Source: Phytophthora sp. 'mugwort' | Taxonomy: Eukaryota > Oomycota > Peronosporomycetes > Peronosporales > Peronosporaceae | Direction: 5' to 3' | Length of the DNA stretch: 64,000 nt | NCBI GenBank assembly: GCA_033558025.1 | Contig: JAUCEF010000012.1 | Location: 496,001-560,000 of the forward strand | In this document: piece by piece, positions 43,269-51,989 of the stretch | How the letters are laid out: each line of letters starts with the position of its first letter | How positions within the stretch are numbered: the first letter of the stretch is position 1 | Translations under genes and position numbers: made by a program | Notes under the pieces: model-generated | Told to the model about the DNA's origin: nothing | Databases searched by the model: none | Seen by the model: only the letters and a program-made list of their open reading frames with translations

Positions 43269-43382
43269 TTCTTCTTTCCCATTAACTTTCCCACAGACAA
43301 ATCCTCACTCTAAATGCACTTTGCATAATGGTCAAGATTGGTGATCACGCGTTAATGATTGACCTTTTAAGATAAGATAAAT

Positions 43383-43403
43383 TTTCACCTACGACAGGTG
43401 AAA
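43383..43403. terminator. Hairpin between convergent virus-like genes
   Basis: TTTCACCT and AGGTGAAA form a perfect 8-bp stem with a 5-base loop. It overlaps the stop codon of the minus-strand gene (43,389-43,391) and lies 115 bp after the stop of the plus-strand helicase. Hairpins at transcript ends act in 3' end formation in several large DNA viruses, so this could be a bidirectional end signal. That role is inference. Confidence 0.45.
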
Positions 43404-43643
43404 TGATCCTCCTTTCATGCGACGCGTTCGGCGAGTTTTAGCATACCTACACCAGTCAATTGTTTTTACACCCTTTCGAATATCGCGACTAGTTCCTCCC
43501 GTTTCCGGGGCGGTAGTATCAGCAACGGTGTCCATTACCGAGCCCGCAATTGGTTTCCAGTTGTCCTTTAGGAAATTCCACGCATTCTTTCCAACAGACT
43601 TGATTCCATCCCACAGACTTCCCCAAAATCCACTTCCATCCAA
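43389..43643 (-). CDS. Small precursor-like virion protein candidate (84 aa)
   Basis: Short intact frame with three parts. First comes an N-terminal amphipathic helix (GSGFWGSLWDGIKSVGKNAW), then a Val/Thr-rich middle. A strongly basic end (RRTRRMKGGS) contains M-K-G-G, which fits the (M/I/L)xGG cleavage consensus of adenovirus-type (adenain) proteases. An amphipathic helix plus a basic cleavable tail resembles the pVI/pX minor-protein style of adenoviruses and adintoviruses. The size and the virus-like neighbours support this, but similarity is structural, not demonstrated. Confidence 0.4.
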   Translation of the reverse strand: MDGSGFWGSLWDGIKSVGKNAWNFLKDNWKPIAGSVMDTVADTTAPETGGTSRDIRKGVKTIDWCRYAKTRRTRRMKGGSFHLS

Positions 43644-43952
43644 TCCAAGTTGGTGGCTCGCAAAACTTCTCCATGTGTCATAGGAAAAGTCATTCCTCTA
43701 CCAAATTCAAATGCTTCCACAAGCTTTTGTACGTTTCGGGCCCAAAATAATGGGCGTGATCAGCTTTAAGCTGTGCATGCGTTAATCGAACAGGCTTTCC
43801 ATGCAAAACCTTTACGGCCTGCGTGTGCTAAAGTTGACACGAAACTCTTTATACATTGCTTATATATATAAGCGGAAAATAAAAATGTCAAGGATAAATC
43901 TAAAACCCAAAATCTAGATGAATTAAAACAAATAATTATTCGCGATCTCGAA
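43644..43952. other. Gap between virus-like genes
   Basis: About 300 bp that includes a TATATATATA stretch near 43,860. It may hold divergent promoters for the minus-strand precursor-like gene and the plus-strand recombinase. A minus-strand open frame overlaps it but shows no homology I recognise. Confidence 0.4.
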
Positions 43953-45124
43953 ATGAGCGATGATAAGCTCTCCAAAGCAACAATGGACCTGTATTTGAGG
44001 CAGCTGCTCAGATTATACAAATCGGGGAAGAGAGCTTGCAATGGGATCCAAAATATTCATTGCTCGCATCTAATAGCCCAACAAGTACGACGATGCAAAT
44101 TCTCAGAAAGTGTTTGGCGTGCAAATTCTGATATGATCGTCTTATTATGCGTCTCTACAAGAGCAAGGAAAGTCTAATCCTCACTCTAAACGCATTCTGT
44201 AAGATGGTCAAGAATCGTTTCGCGACGCATTTGGATACTATAATGCAGTGAGAAAAGAACCAGCAAGCAAAACAAGTCGGAATAATTGGATAATGCGCTT
44301 ACGCCCGAAGAAGAGAAGAAATATATTAGCTACCAAGTGCTGATGTCTGTTCCTCAGAAAGTCAAGAAGATTATCATGGATACATACGGCGAAGTCTTTC
44401 TTTCCAACAATGAGCTAAGTAAACTAACAAAAGCGAAGCGCCTTGCGTACCTATGACTAGTCTTTGATTATATCTCAACGTCCGTTATCCGCTGCGTCTC
44501 GTATGGCCACAGTGCATTAGAAAAGTTGATGGTGGTAATTACCTTCGGGAACCAAGATTTTTTCGAATGACTTCAAGAACGTTCGCCTGAGGGGCCCACA
44601 AGTTATTGACCTAGATGGATCCACGATCAACCTCATTGCTTGATTTCTTCATTTCCTGTCAGAATCCCTTGGACAAACACCGACAAAGCTGCTGTGGCAT
44701 GCTTACAATAATACTCCAGGAATACGATAACAACTCTGGATTTAGTTCAACACTATCAAAGCTCTTCGTAAAATACAACGGAAAGCCGATGAGCATGAAT
44801 ATGATTCGTCACATTGTTAAATCACATCTGATCCAATCGCCAACATATGCGAAGCTAACAAATAGAGAGAAACATGACTTCCACGCTAAACTACTCCATA
44901 GCACGTTTGCTGCCAACACTAGCTACAACAAGATTGCAAATAGATCTACAGTACCAGAGGTTGTCGAGGAAGCTCCCGACTTCTCATTTGAGCCAACACC
45001 TCCATCTCAATCACCTGCTAAGCCTCTAGAACGCTCTAGAGCACGTAGGAAACGTATTTTCCATGGAGATTTCAAACCATCTGGAAGTGATAAGGCACTT
45101 GAGATTGAAATCTTTGAGAAGTAA
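43953..45124 (+). pseudogene. Tyrosine recombinase/integrase of virus type (broken)
   Basis: The N-terminal piece (43,953 on) has SKATMDLYLRQLLRLYKSGK, like the SAM-like core-binding helices. The middle (about 44,290-44,600) survives in different frames. The C-terminal piece (44,615-45,124) has KPMSMNMIRHIVKSHLIQSP, carrying the R-H pair, and LLHSTFAANTSYNKI, with His and the nucleophile-position Tyr nine residues apart. These are the conserved boxes of tyrosine recombinases. Related integrases occur in Polinton-like viruses and other eukaryotic mobile DNA. A basic Pro/Ser tail follows. Several frame breaks make it inactive. Confidence 0.6.
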
Positions 45125-45149
45125 TATGAACACACCTAATATATAGCGC

Positions 45150-45570
45150 AAATCACATTCAAATGACATCCAGACGTGGCCCACATCCTATGAGTTTCAA
45201 TGGATTCACGCGCGTCTAAGTAGCGGGAAATCACATGTATATCTAAAGACTATGCTCGTCTCCCATGCTTTTTTTGATCTATGGCATATGATTTAAGATG
45301 AGAAGAGCTTTGATAAGTATCTCTTCGACCTTCTCGACGAGCCAAAGCAAGACTTTATGAGATATTGCTTGAGAAAATGCCATATCAAGTCACGATAATT
45401 TGATTCGGCGTATAATGAGCAACTAATAGTGTTGTAAAGCGTCTGAAAATGCTGCAAGGAGCTATGGCTATTGGCGATGATAATCCAAGCACAAAAAAGG
45501 AAATGAAGCAGCTACTCGATAAGCTGTATGAGAAGGGTGTGTTCTCGACCAACTACTACACTCAATAATT
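45150..45570 (+). pseudogene. Unrecognised virus-like remnant
   Basis: Plus-strand fragments in two frames: SFDKYLFDLLDEPKQDFMRY near 45,310 and RLKMLQGAMAIGDDNPSTKK near 45,450. The latter ends at about 45,568 in a plausible C-terminus. They look coding and fit between the recombinase and the capsid-like gene, but I cannot name the family. Confidence 0.3.
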
Positions 45571-45638
45571 CTTAAGCATTTGATGAAACTCGCTTAGAGT
45601 CGCGCTTAATCGTGAGCAATTTGCCTGTGTCAATGTAT

Positions 45639-45839
45639 TTAGGCTTCTTTGCCTTTTTGCTCTTTCGCGAGTTGAGTAACGCTAATCTTCTCTAATTGTT
45701 TGGTTAGCATCTCAATATTAGTAGATCCATGGTCGGTCTTAGCAGGTTCTAATGGCTTGACAGTTCCAGTCGTTGTTCCATCACCATCGATATCCATCGG
45801 CTGTGGCATAGCTCTTCGAATTCTTTTACGTCGATACAT
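45639..45839 (-). CDS. Small basic/acidic protein, unknown (66 aa)
   Basis: Intact minus-strand frame from 45,839: a basic start (MYRRKRIRRAMPQPM), an acidic Gly/Asp turn, then a helical Lys/Glu end. It points away from the capsid-like gene and shares a 35-bp intergenic region with it, as in compact viral genomes. No family is recognised. Confidence 0.35.
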   Translation of the reverse strand: MYRRKRIRRAMPQPMDIDGDGTTTGTVKPLEPAKTDHGSTNIEMLTKQLEKISVTQLAKEQKGKEA

Positions 45840-45874
45840 TTTTGAGTTAGTTACATATACATAAGCAAATCAAA

Positions 45875-46722
45875 ATGTCATTTCCAGTTTTGTTGAACGT
45901 GAGCTATCAAGTTGCTCAGCATCAATTCAGATATCGATTCAGCTAGCCGATCGATTTTAGTCAATTTGAATGCGCACTCGGTTCGATCTCAATTTGCTAC
46001 TGCTGGAAGGCTATCACTGCTCAACGTCAAAATAATTCATTCAAGATCATTTGGCCAACAGCAGCAACAACGACCACATATTCAATCACATTACCAGATG
46101 GCACGTACAGCGCTTCTGATATCAATAATTACCTCCAATACTGGTAAATTAAAAACAAATTGTATTTAACCAACAGCACTACCGGAGAATACTACTTCAT
46201 TCTTGCGCGGAGAACCCATCTGCTTACGCGATTCAGTTTACAATGCAACCAGTCAGAAATATTACTGGGTATACAACTGCAAGCGGCTTCCCTACAATAC
46301 CAGTAACTGCGTATTCGCCTCAACTTCAGATCGATAACGCTGGATTTGGAGATATTGTTGGATTCAATCTTGGTACGTATCCGGCTGCTCAAACAACAAG
46401 CGTATATGCTATTAATAGCACAATCGTTCCGCAGATAGATCCAGCAGCAGCGGTCATTGTTGGATTATCTAATCTTGACAATCCAATCGCAAATAACAAC
46501 CAAGTTCTTCACACATTCACATGCGCTGGTGTTGGCTTTGGCGCCTCATCACAACTACACGGGGGCAAGGAATTGCCTATTGTCCGATGCAAGGAACAAA
46601 TAATGAGATTACTTTAAACTTTTATAATCAATATATGCAGCCATTGTAGATAATCGATGGGGACGTCTGTATTCGTTTGTTGGTGAGACAACGGCGTCAA
46701 GACACGACGATTAAAAAAAATG
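45875..46722 (+). pseudogene. Capsid-like structural protein (penton or minor capsid type?), frame-broken
   Basis: ATG at 45,875 starts MSFPVLLNVSYQVAQHQF, followed by a frameshift. Beta-rich segments continue in alternating frames: YSITLPDGTYSASDINNYLQ near 46,080, then the long piece 46,243-46,617 (YSPQLQIDNAGFGDIVGFNL, Gly/Asn/Thr-rich). An end with IDGDVCIRLLVRQRRQ lies near 46,700. The pattern matches a structural protein that I associate with Polinton-like viruses. Whether it is the penton is uncertain. At least three frameshifts. Confidence 0.45.
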
Positions 46723-46736
46723 ATTGAGCTTAGTTC

Positions 46737-47222
46737 GATTGAGCTTCTACCACTTGAGATGTTTCTTTGTTTTCATGTGCAGCGATTTTCCGGATTAGTG
46801 TATGTGCCACCACAATCGCACTGAACCTTTTCTTTTCGATTTAGTTGATAGCTCGACGATCTAAAGCGATTCAGTTCATATTCTTGTAGCTCATCTTCGT
46901 TGGATTGGCTCCAGTGCTTTTGATACAAAGATCTTATACAGAACGGAACAATTTTATTAGCCGATGTCAATAGATATCCACAGTGATTCGTACGCTTCTA
47001 AGGGTTTTTTATCAACCACTTCATACTCTCTGATTGTGAAGTTCTCTACGCCATATTCCCTAAATTAGTAGGGGTAAATAGATGCATGACACTCGGCTGA
47101 ACCTGCTTAAAAAAATGTTTCGGTGGCTATGAAAGCGATCGGAGAGTCAGTTGAACGTGCTCCCAACATAACAATGGTCTGATACATTGCTGACTATTTT
47201 ATAGACCCGTCCAACTTTCGTC
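46737..47222 (-). pseudogene. GIY-YIG endonuclease remnant
   Basis: Reading leftward: RVYKIVSNVSDHCYVGST contains the GIY-YIG signature in the form VYKI and CYVGST, and LSDRFHSH carries the next conserved Arg. Then comes YGVENFTIREYEVVDKKPLE in another frame with the conserved Glu region. The C-terminal part (46,970-46,773) ends with a CDCGG...H finger (KVQCDCGGTYTNPEN). Such fingers accompany GIY-YIG nucleases of large DNA viruses. One stop and at least two frame changes. Confidence 0.65.
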
Positions 47223-47269
47223 ATTGTAGCGATACCTATATATCTTACGTTTTTTTTTTCGAGATCAAC

Positions 47270-47590
47270 TCACAAATCGCTGACATACTCGATCACATTG
47301 CGATAGATCATTCTTTCGATGATGTTCATCCTCATCGTGCTCATTCTTTCGCTCATGATTTGTTGTAGAAATCGATGAAATCTTTGATTGGCATATCACT
47401 TGGAAAGTCGCGGCAGATAATTCCGAGATCACACTGAGTCAGATTTCTGCCAAGAACTACTTACTGTGAATTGATTCTGATTGTTTTAGAGATTCCAAAA
47501 TAAGACTGACTGATATAGATCATACTAAAGCCAAGCTTCCGATGGCGAATGAAGTATTGGCCTATCTGTGATTGAGTCTTTTATGGCTCC
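47270..47590 (-). pseudogene. A32/FtsK-type packaging ATPase remnant
   Basis: In one frame, reading leftward from 47,590, the sequence shows FIRHRKLGFSMIYISQSYFG, then ISKTIRIN, and later CDLGIICRDFPSDMPIKDFI with FYNKS. The QS-Y-F..P/S-K-IR-N stretch is the hallmark C-terminal half of A32-like packaging ATPases in Polintons, adintoviruses and NCLDVs. One stop interrupts it. The Walker A and B half is missing: the DNA immediately upstream (47,600-47,820) encodes an unrelated frame. The ATPase has therefore been truncated. Confidence 0.6.
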
Positions 47591-47817
47591 AAAAGATGTG
47601 CACGAGGCGTCGGTGTATATAACTGTCTTGCTTTTCCCGCCACCCAAAGCGACCTTGACCTTTTGTTCGTGTTGAAAGCGAAGTCCTTCACGAACTCCGT
47701 CACAGTCTTGCCCGAAGCAAATTCCTGGTCTACGTTTAGTTCAGCTGTCCCGTACTTCGCCACAAGATTGATTTTAAGATCACATCCTGCACGAATGTGC
47801 GTGTACAAAATATTCAT
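47581..47817 (-). CDS. Unrecognised 78-codon frame beside the ATPase remnant
   Basis: Starts MNILYTHIRAGCDLKINLVA. It occupies the place where the ATPase N-terminal half should be, so either an insertion or unrelated sequence joined by deletion. No homology is recognised. Confidence 0.2.
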   Translation of the reverse strand: MNILYTHIRAGCDLKINLVAKYGTAELNVDQEFASGKTVTEFVKDFAFNTNKRSRSLWVAGKARQLYTPTPRAHLLEP

Positions 47818-47999
47818 TGGCGCCTGGTCCCGGTTTTAGGACGGGTCCCGCTTTTGGGAATATCTCCTTGCTACACACATGCGAAAAGGCAACTCAAATT
47901 GCTCATTTTTGGGGTACTTCTTGAGCTTCTTCCTATCTATGGTTTCGTAGACGTTTATCATTGTAACTATAAGAGCAACACAGAATGTCTATCTGAATA

Positions 48000-49555
48000 G
48001 TCCAACCTTCAACAGCTCACTCTGCCTCGAATCAAATGACTATCTCACAATTGCCGTTGCAGACAAACGATATGTAAAGTTAGGTGGAACCGGGTTTTCA
48101 GTTCAATTGCTGTAGCTGGAAATGTGGATCATCGACAATTGCCGGATCTGCAGTTGACTTGTGGAGACTCTCAGGCGTGACAGCTGGAACAGTACAGCGT
48201 CTAAGCATGTTATGGTCGATGCAAACAAGGACATTAGCTCACTCCGAAATCTCACAGCTACAAACGTCTATGGAACTATTGAGACACCTGCTTAACCAAA
48301 CATCACATCTCTCCGATTGTCATCACTTACGGTATCTGGATCAATTACGGGAACGTTGAGCACAGCAGCTCAAACCAAACATCACATCATTGAAACTCTA
48401 TCTAGCCTGAGTTTATCAGGAGCTGGTATTACTCATACACAAAGCGCAGGAGGCAATGTGGCTTCCTTCACCTATCACGGCTGCTGTAAGCATTTTCACA
48501 GTTGGAATAGCAACCTCAGGAGGTGCATGCGATCTTCGAACAACAACCGCTAATGATCTATACTTCGGTGCAAACAATACGAGAAGACTTGCAATCAAGT
48601 CAGGAGGCAATGTTGGCATTAACACCACATCTCCAAGCTATTAACTAGATGTAAGCGGATCTTTTAACTCCACCAGTTCTTTCATGTATGGAACATTAGT
48701 CACAGCAACAGCTGCAGATCTAAATGCCGTTCTGAATATGGAACTTACCTAAGTGGAATCACGCCAGGAAAAGTGGCAGCTAGCATAGCAATGGTTACTA
48801 ACTGCAATTCAGTGATTCAATTCGGATCCGGTAGTGCTACTACCAGCCAGATCAAATACGTTGGAAATACAAGTTTGAGAGACAGTATCAGAGTTTACCG
48901 AGTTGACGATTCTAGTCCGTTGACTATCGGTACCCAAATCGATGGATCTGCTAGTACCAACAGAACCTATCCGATTTTGGATCTGATATCTTCGATTGAT
49001 CCTACAGCTCGGGTAGGAGATGTTTCAGCAACATCAGCGGATCTTTTTAATATCAGTTGGGATGATAAGCCCTCAGTAGGTTTTACTTCTCAAACGCGTA
49101 GAATGTGCTTTAGTGTTGGTAACAGCCAACCATATAAAACAGGTTACCCTCAAATTTTACATTAGCAACAACTGCAGATGCTTTCTGCACCAATCCGAAT
49201 GCTGTAAGTCCTACTCCTACTTCTGGCTGTCTCTACTTAGTCTCTGATACTACTACTAAAATGACGTTCAATACTATACTCTTTATTTTGGAGTTCTGCG
49301 GACTGCTCCCATTACTTTGAATATGGTAATATTTATATTCGTTGGGTACAAATGCATTTAATGATTGAACTACTTCACTTGACACTGCTATGTTATTAGA
49401 ATCGAGCAAACCATCGGCACCAATCAGTTTCGCATTCCAACTTTCCAATGGAACGAGTGCTACAAGTACAAATAGTGCATGTATGGGAACTTTTAGTAAT
49501 AATGATTTCGTTCTAATGACCAATATTAGCCGAAAAGTTACTTTAAACAGCCGCT
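48000..49555 (+). pseudogene. Fibre-like repeat protein, cut off by a retroelement
   Basis: Fragments show phrases typical of trimeric fibre or tail proteins of DNA viruses: ISSLRNLTATNVYGTIETPA, LTVSGSITGTLSTAAQ repeated as LSSLSLSGAG, and LYFGANNTRRLAIKSGGNVG leading to a GINTTSPSY turn. Then come a longer clean frame (48,773-49,165) and a part with FSNNDFVLMTNISRKVTLNS. Many frameshifts are present. The coding signal ends abruptly at about 49,555, where gypsy-related sequence begins, so the 3' end of the gene is lost. Such proteins usually bind host surfaces; here it is only a relic. Confidence 0.5.
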
Positions 49556-49784
49556 GGAAGACCGAGGCGGCTGCCACCGTCCAGAATAAGAGTACTCATG
49601 ACATTCTCCCGACTGTCGGTCGTCGTCCTCGTCGACTCTCAACCTGCCGGACCGCTTCCCTCCGAGCTCGGATATCTCGATTCTGATCCTGAATAGGTAG
49701 TTCAACGGTCGCACTGTCCTCCCAGGCGTGTCCTCCGTGCCGCCATCGGCTCTCCAAAACGTTTCCGTGAGTCGCTCTACTTGT

Positions 49785-50690
49785 TCACTCTACCATGTTG
49801 CGTCTCCATACGGCGCAACCGTCCTCGGCCACTTGCACTGGCCCTCTACCGTCGGCCATTCGAGTGTACCAACGACGCACATGACTAGCTAGACCCACAA
49901 CTATTATCGCACCACTTGCGACGACCACCACCTTATCGACTGAGTAGTCGCCATAGACATCCACTTCACCTTGTGCAAAATAGTAATATCCCACTCCCAG
50001 CAGTATAGCAACCCCGGGCCATCCTTGGCAGGTCTTCTCCAATCCGTCGTACAGCAACACCGTCAGTACGCGACCGAGTACACGGTTACGTAGGCCATAG
50101 TCCATGCCGCCCACAACATGCAATACGCAAGGTCAATGGACTCTCGGAAGGCACGCCCGCTACCTTTCCAGTACTTAACAAGGGACCGTCCTGTTTCTTC
50201 GATTGTGTTGGGTAGGAACACGCACCAGTAAGCGTGGAAAGCGGGGCCCACTTGTGAATGCAGCAACCGTCCTAACCCATGCAGGTGCTCCCTCCGTGCT
50301 TCCAGTACCACCATCGGAGTAATCCACAGCGCCTCATACCACAAACGATCTTTGCGCGGCTTGTCCTGCACCTTGGGTCCTTTCGCGAACTTACAGTAGC
50401 GACGGCCGCACACTCTGGCGATTCCGCCCCACTTGGAGCAGAAATAGCTAAGGGCACCGCACAACGTCCCACTACGCTTCACAACGGCTGTGCAACCGTC
50501 CACAGCAGAGCCCACCCACGAGCCACAGCAATTCCCGCCAGTATACCGTCGCGAACCCGTAGCACAGGAACACACCGTCGAATCCAACCGTGATTCCGTC
50601 CATTACCAATCCTGCAGCATAGTCCATGTCGTTCCTTGGCAGATTTAGAAGCAATAGCTCTAGACCACACCTAGGCTAGTCGACCCAGCT
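49785..50690 (-). pseudogene. Membrane protein ORF of the gypsy element (envelope-position)
   Basis: Three overlapping frames read leftward: 50,654-50,472 with GVFLCYGFATVYWRELLWLV, 50,587-50,063 with a Cys/Trp-rich soluble part, and 50,123-49,785 with hydrophobic segments (GVAILLGVGYYYFAQ, VVVVASGAIIVVGLA). At least four hydrophobic stretches suggest a polytopic membrane protein. It stands at the 3' end of the element, where envelope-like genes occur in some gypsy elements, but I see no envelope signature. Confidence 0.4.
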
Positions 50691-50967
50691 TGAAGCCGTC
50701 CTTCACCTTCCTTTCATGGTAGCCCATCGCGTTCGTCGCTTATCTCGGACGCCATCACTCAGTCGATGACTCCGCTCCGTTAGCGTTGACGTCCACCGTC
50801 GTTCGTCCGCCTCCTCCGGACCAAATGACTCCGGGCGGCGCTCCACCCCATGACATCTTCGAGTCCTACCTGCCCGCACAAGCGTCAAAGCGCCCGCCTC
50901 CCGAAGCACGGGCAAGGCAGCCGCACCACACTCCAAGAAATGGAAGACCACTTAGCTCGTAAAGAGG

Positions 50968-51482
50968 GTGATCAAGGCGTATCGCTTCGACCCCCCTGTC
51001 GACTGCCCTGAGCGGATTAAGCAAGACGTCGCCGCCATTATCTGGAGGGCAGCCTCTCTACGTGACGTTCTCCAGAACAACATGACGGGGTGTACGGTGT
51101 ACAGTGCCCTCGACTTGGTCGATGGATACTATCAATTACTCATGCGAGCAAGCGATATTCCGCTTACGGCGGTCAGCGCTCCGAGTGGTATGCTCTGGGA
51201 GTGGCTAGTAATGCCCCAAGGCTGTCGAACGCTCCTGCGACGTTCAATCGTCTTGTGACGCAACTGTTCAGGCCCCACAGGGCGTATGCTCAGACATACT
51301 TCGACGACATAGTCGTCCACAGTCATGCGGAGCACGGAAAGACTGATGTGGAGAATCACATTGAACACCTGCGAGCGGTGCTCGAGTGCATGCGCACACA
51401 CAAGTTGTATGCCAGCATTGACAAGTGTGTCTTCGGTGCTGAAGAGATCTCCTTTTTGGGATGCTTCATTGGCGATACTTAG
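50968..51482 (+). pseudogene. Reverse transcriptase fragment, inverted relative to gag
   Basis: Contains CTVYSALDLVDGYYQLLMRA, the LVMPQG motif, and after a frameshift QTYFDDIVVHS, the catalytic YxDD-type motif, then CVFGAEEISFLGCFIG. These are the core motifs of Ty3/gypsy reverse transcriptase. The fragment ends at 51,482 exactly where minus-strand protease sequence begins. An inversion or a second partial insertion is needed to explain this. RNase H and integrase are missing. Confidence 0.75.
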
Positions 51483-51499
51483 CCACCTCGTTACTTTGC

Positions 51500-51962
51500 C
51501 ATTTCTTTCCCAGGTTCAAAACGCGACATCTAACGGCAGTACAGGATCTCGACCGTACAGCGAGGAAAGCCCGTCGATTACGGCTACAAACCCACCCAAA
51601 GCGTCCACTCCTAGAATCGCATCGACGAGCAACTGGTCGGCCACCATCAGGCTCAATGTCACTTCTACCGAGACGAGTCGCAAAGGCAGCTCAACTCAGC
51701 CTCGAATATACAATCGGTGACCCGATGAGCTCCTCCCTTTTCCGTCATACGGGACCAATGGCTCCGCCGCACGACCCAACCTCTTCAACACCCGTCTGTC
51801 CACGGGGTTTAACGTATCCCCCGTGTCAGCTAGTACCTGAGAAGGCAGACACTCGATGAATCCTCCCGGCAAAGATTCGCAATTACAGCGTACACTACAC
51901 GCCGACCTCCGTCCGCAACGCCAGGCAACACGTCTTTTCCTCGTCGTCCTCGTGGATTCCAA
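51500..51962 (-). pseudogene. Retroviral-type aspartic protease remnant
   Basis: The segment SQVLADTGDTLNPVDRRVLK carries the D-T-G active-site motif followed by the expected helix. Downstream on the same strand, in another frame, MVADQLLVDAILGVDAL corresponds to the end of the protease fold. Belongs to the gypsy element. Confidence 0.65.
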
Positions 51963-51989
51963 AACCGTCCTGAAGGACGACCGTTGCTA

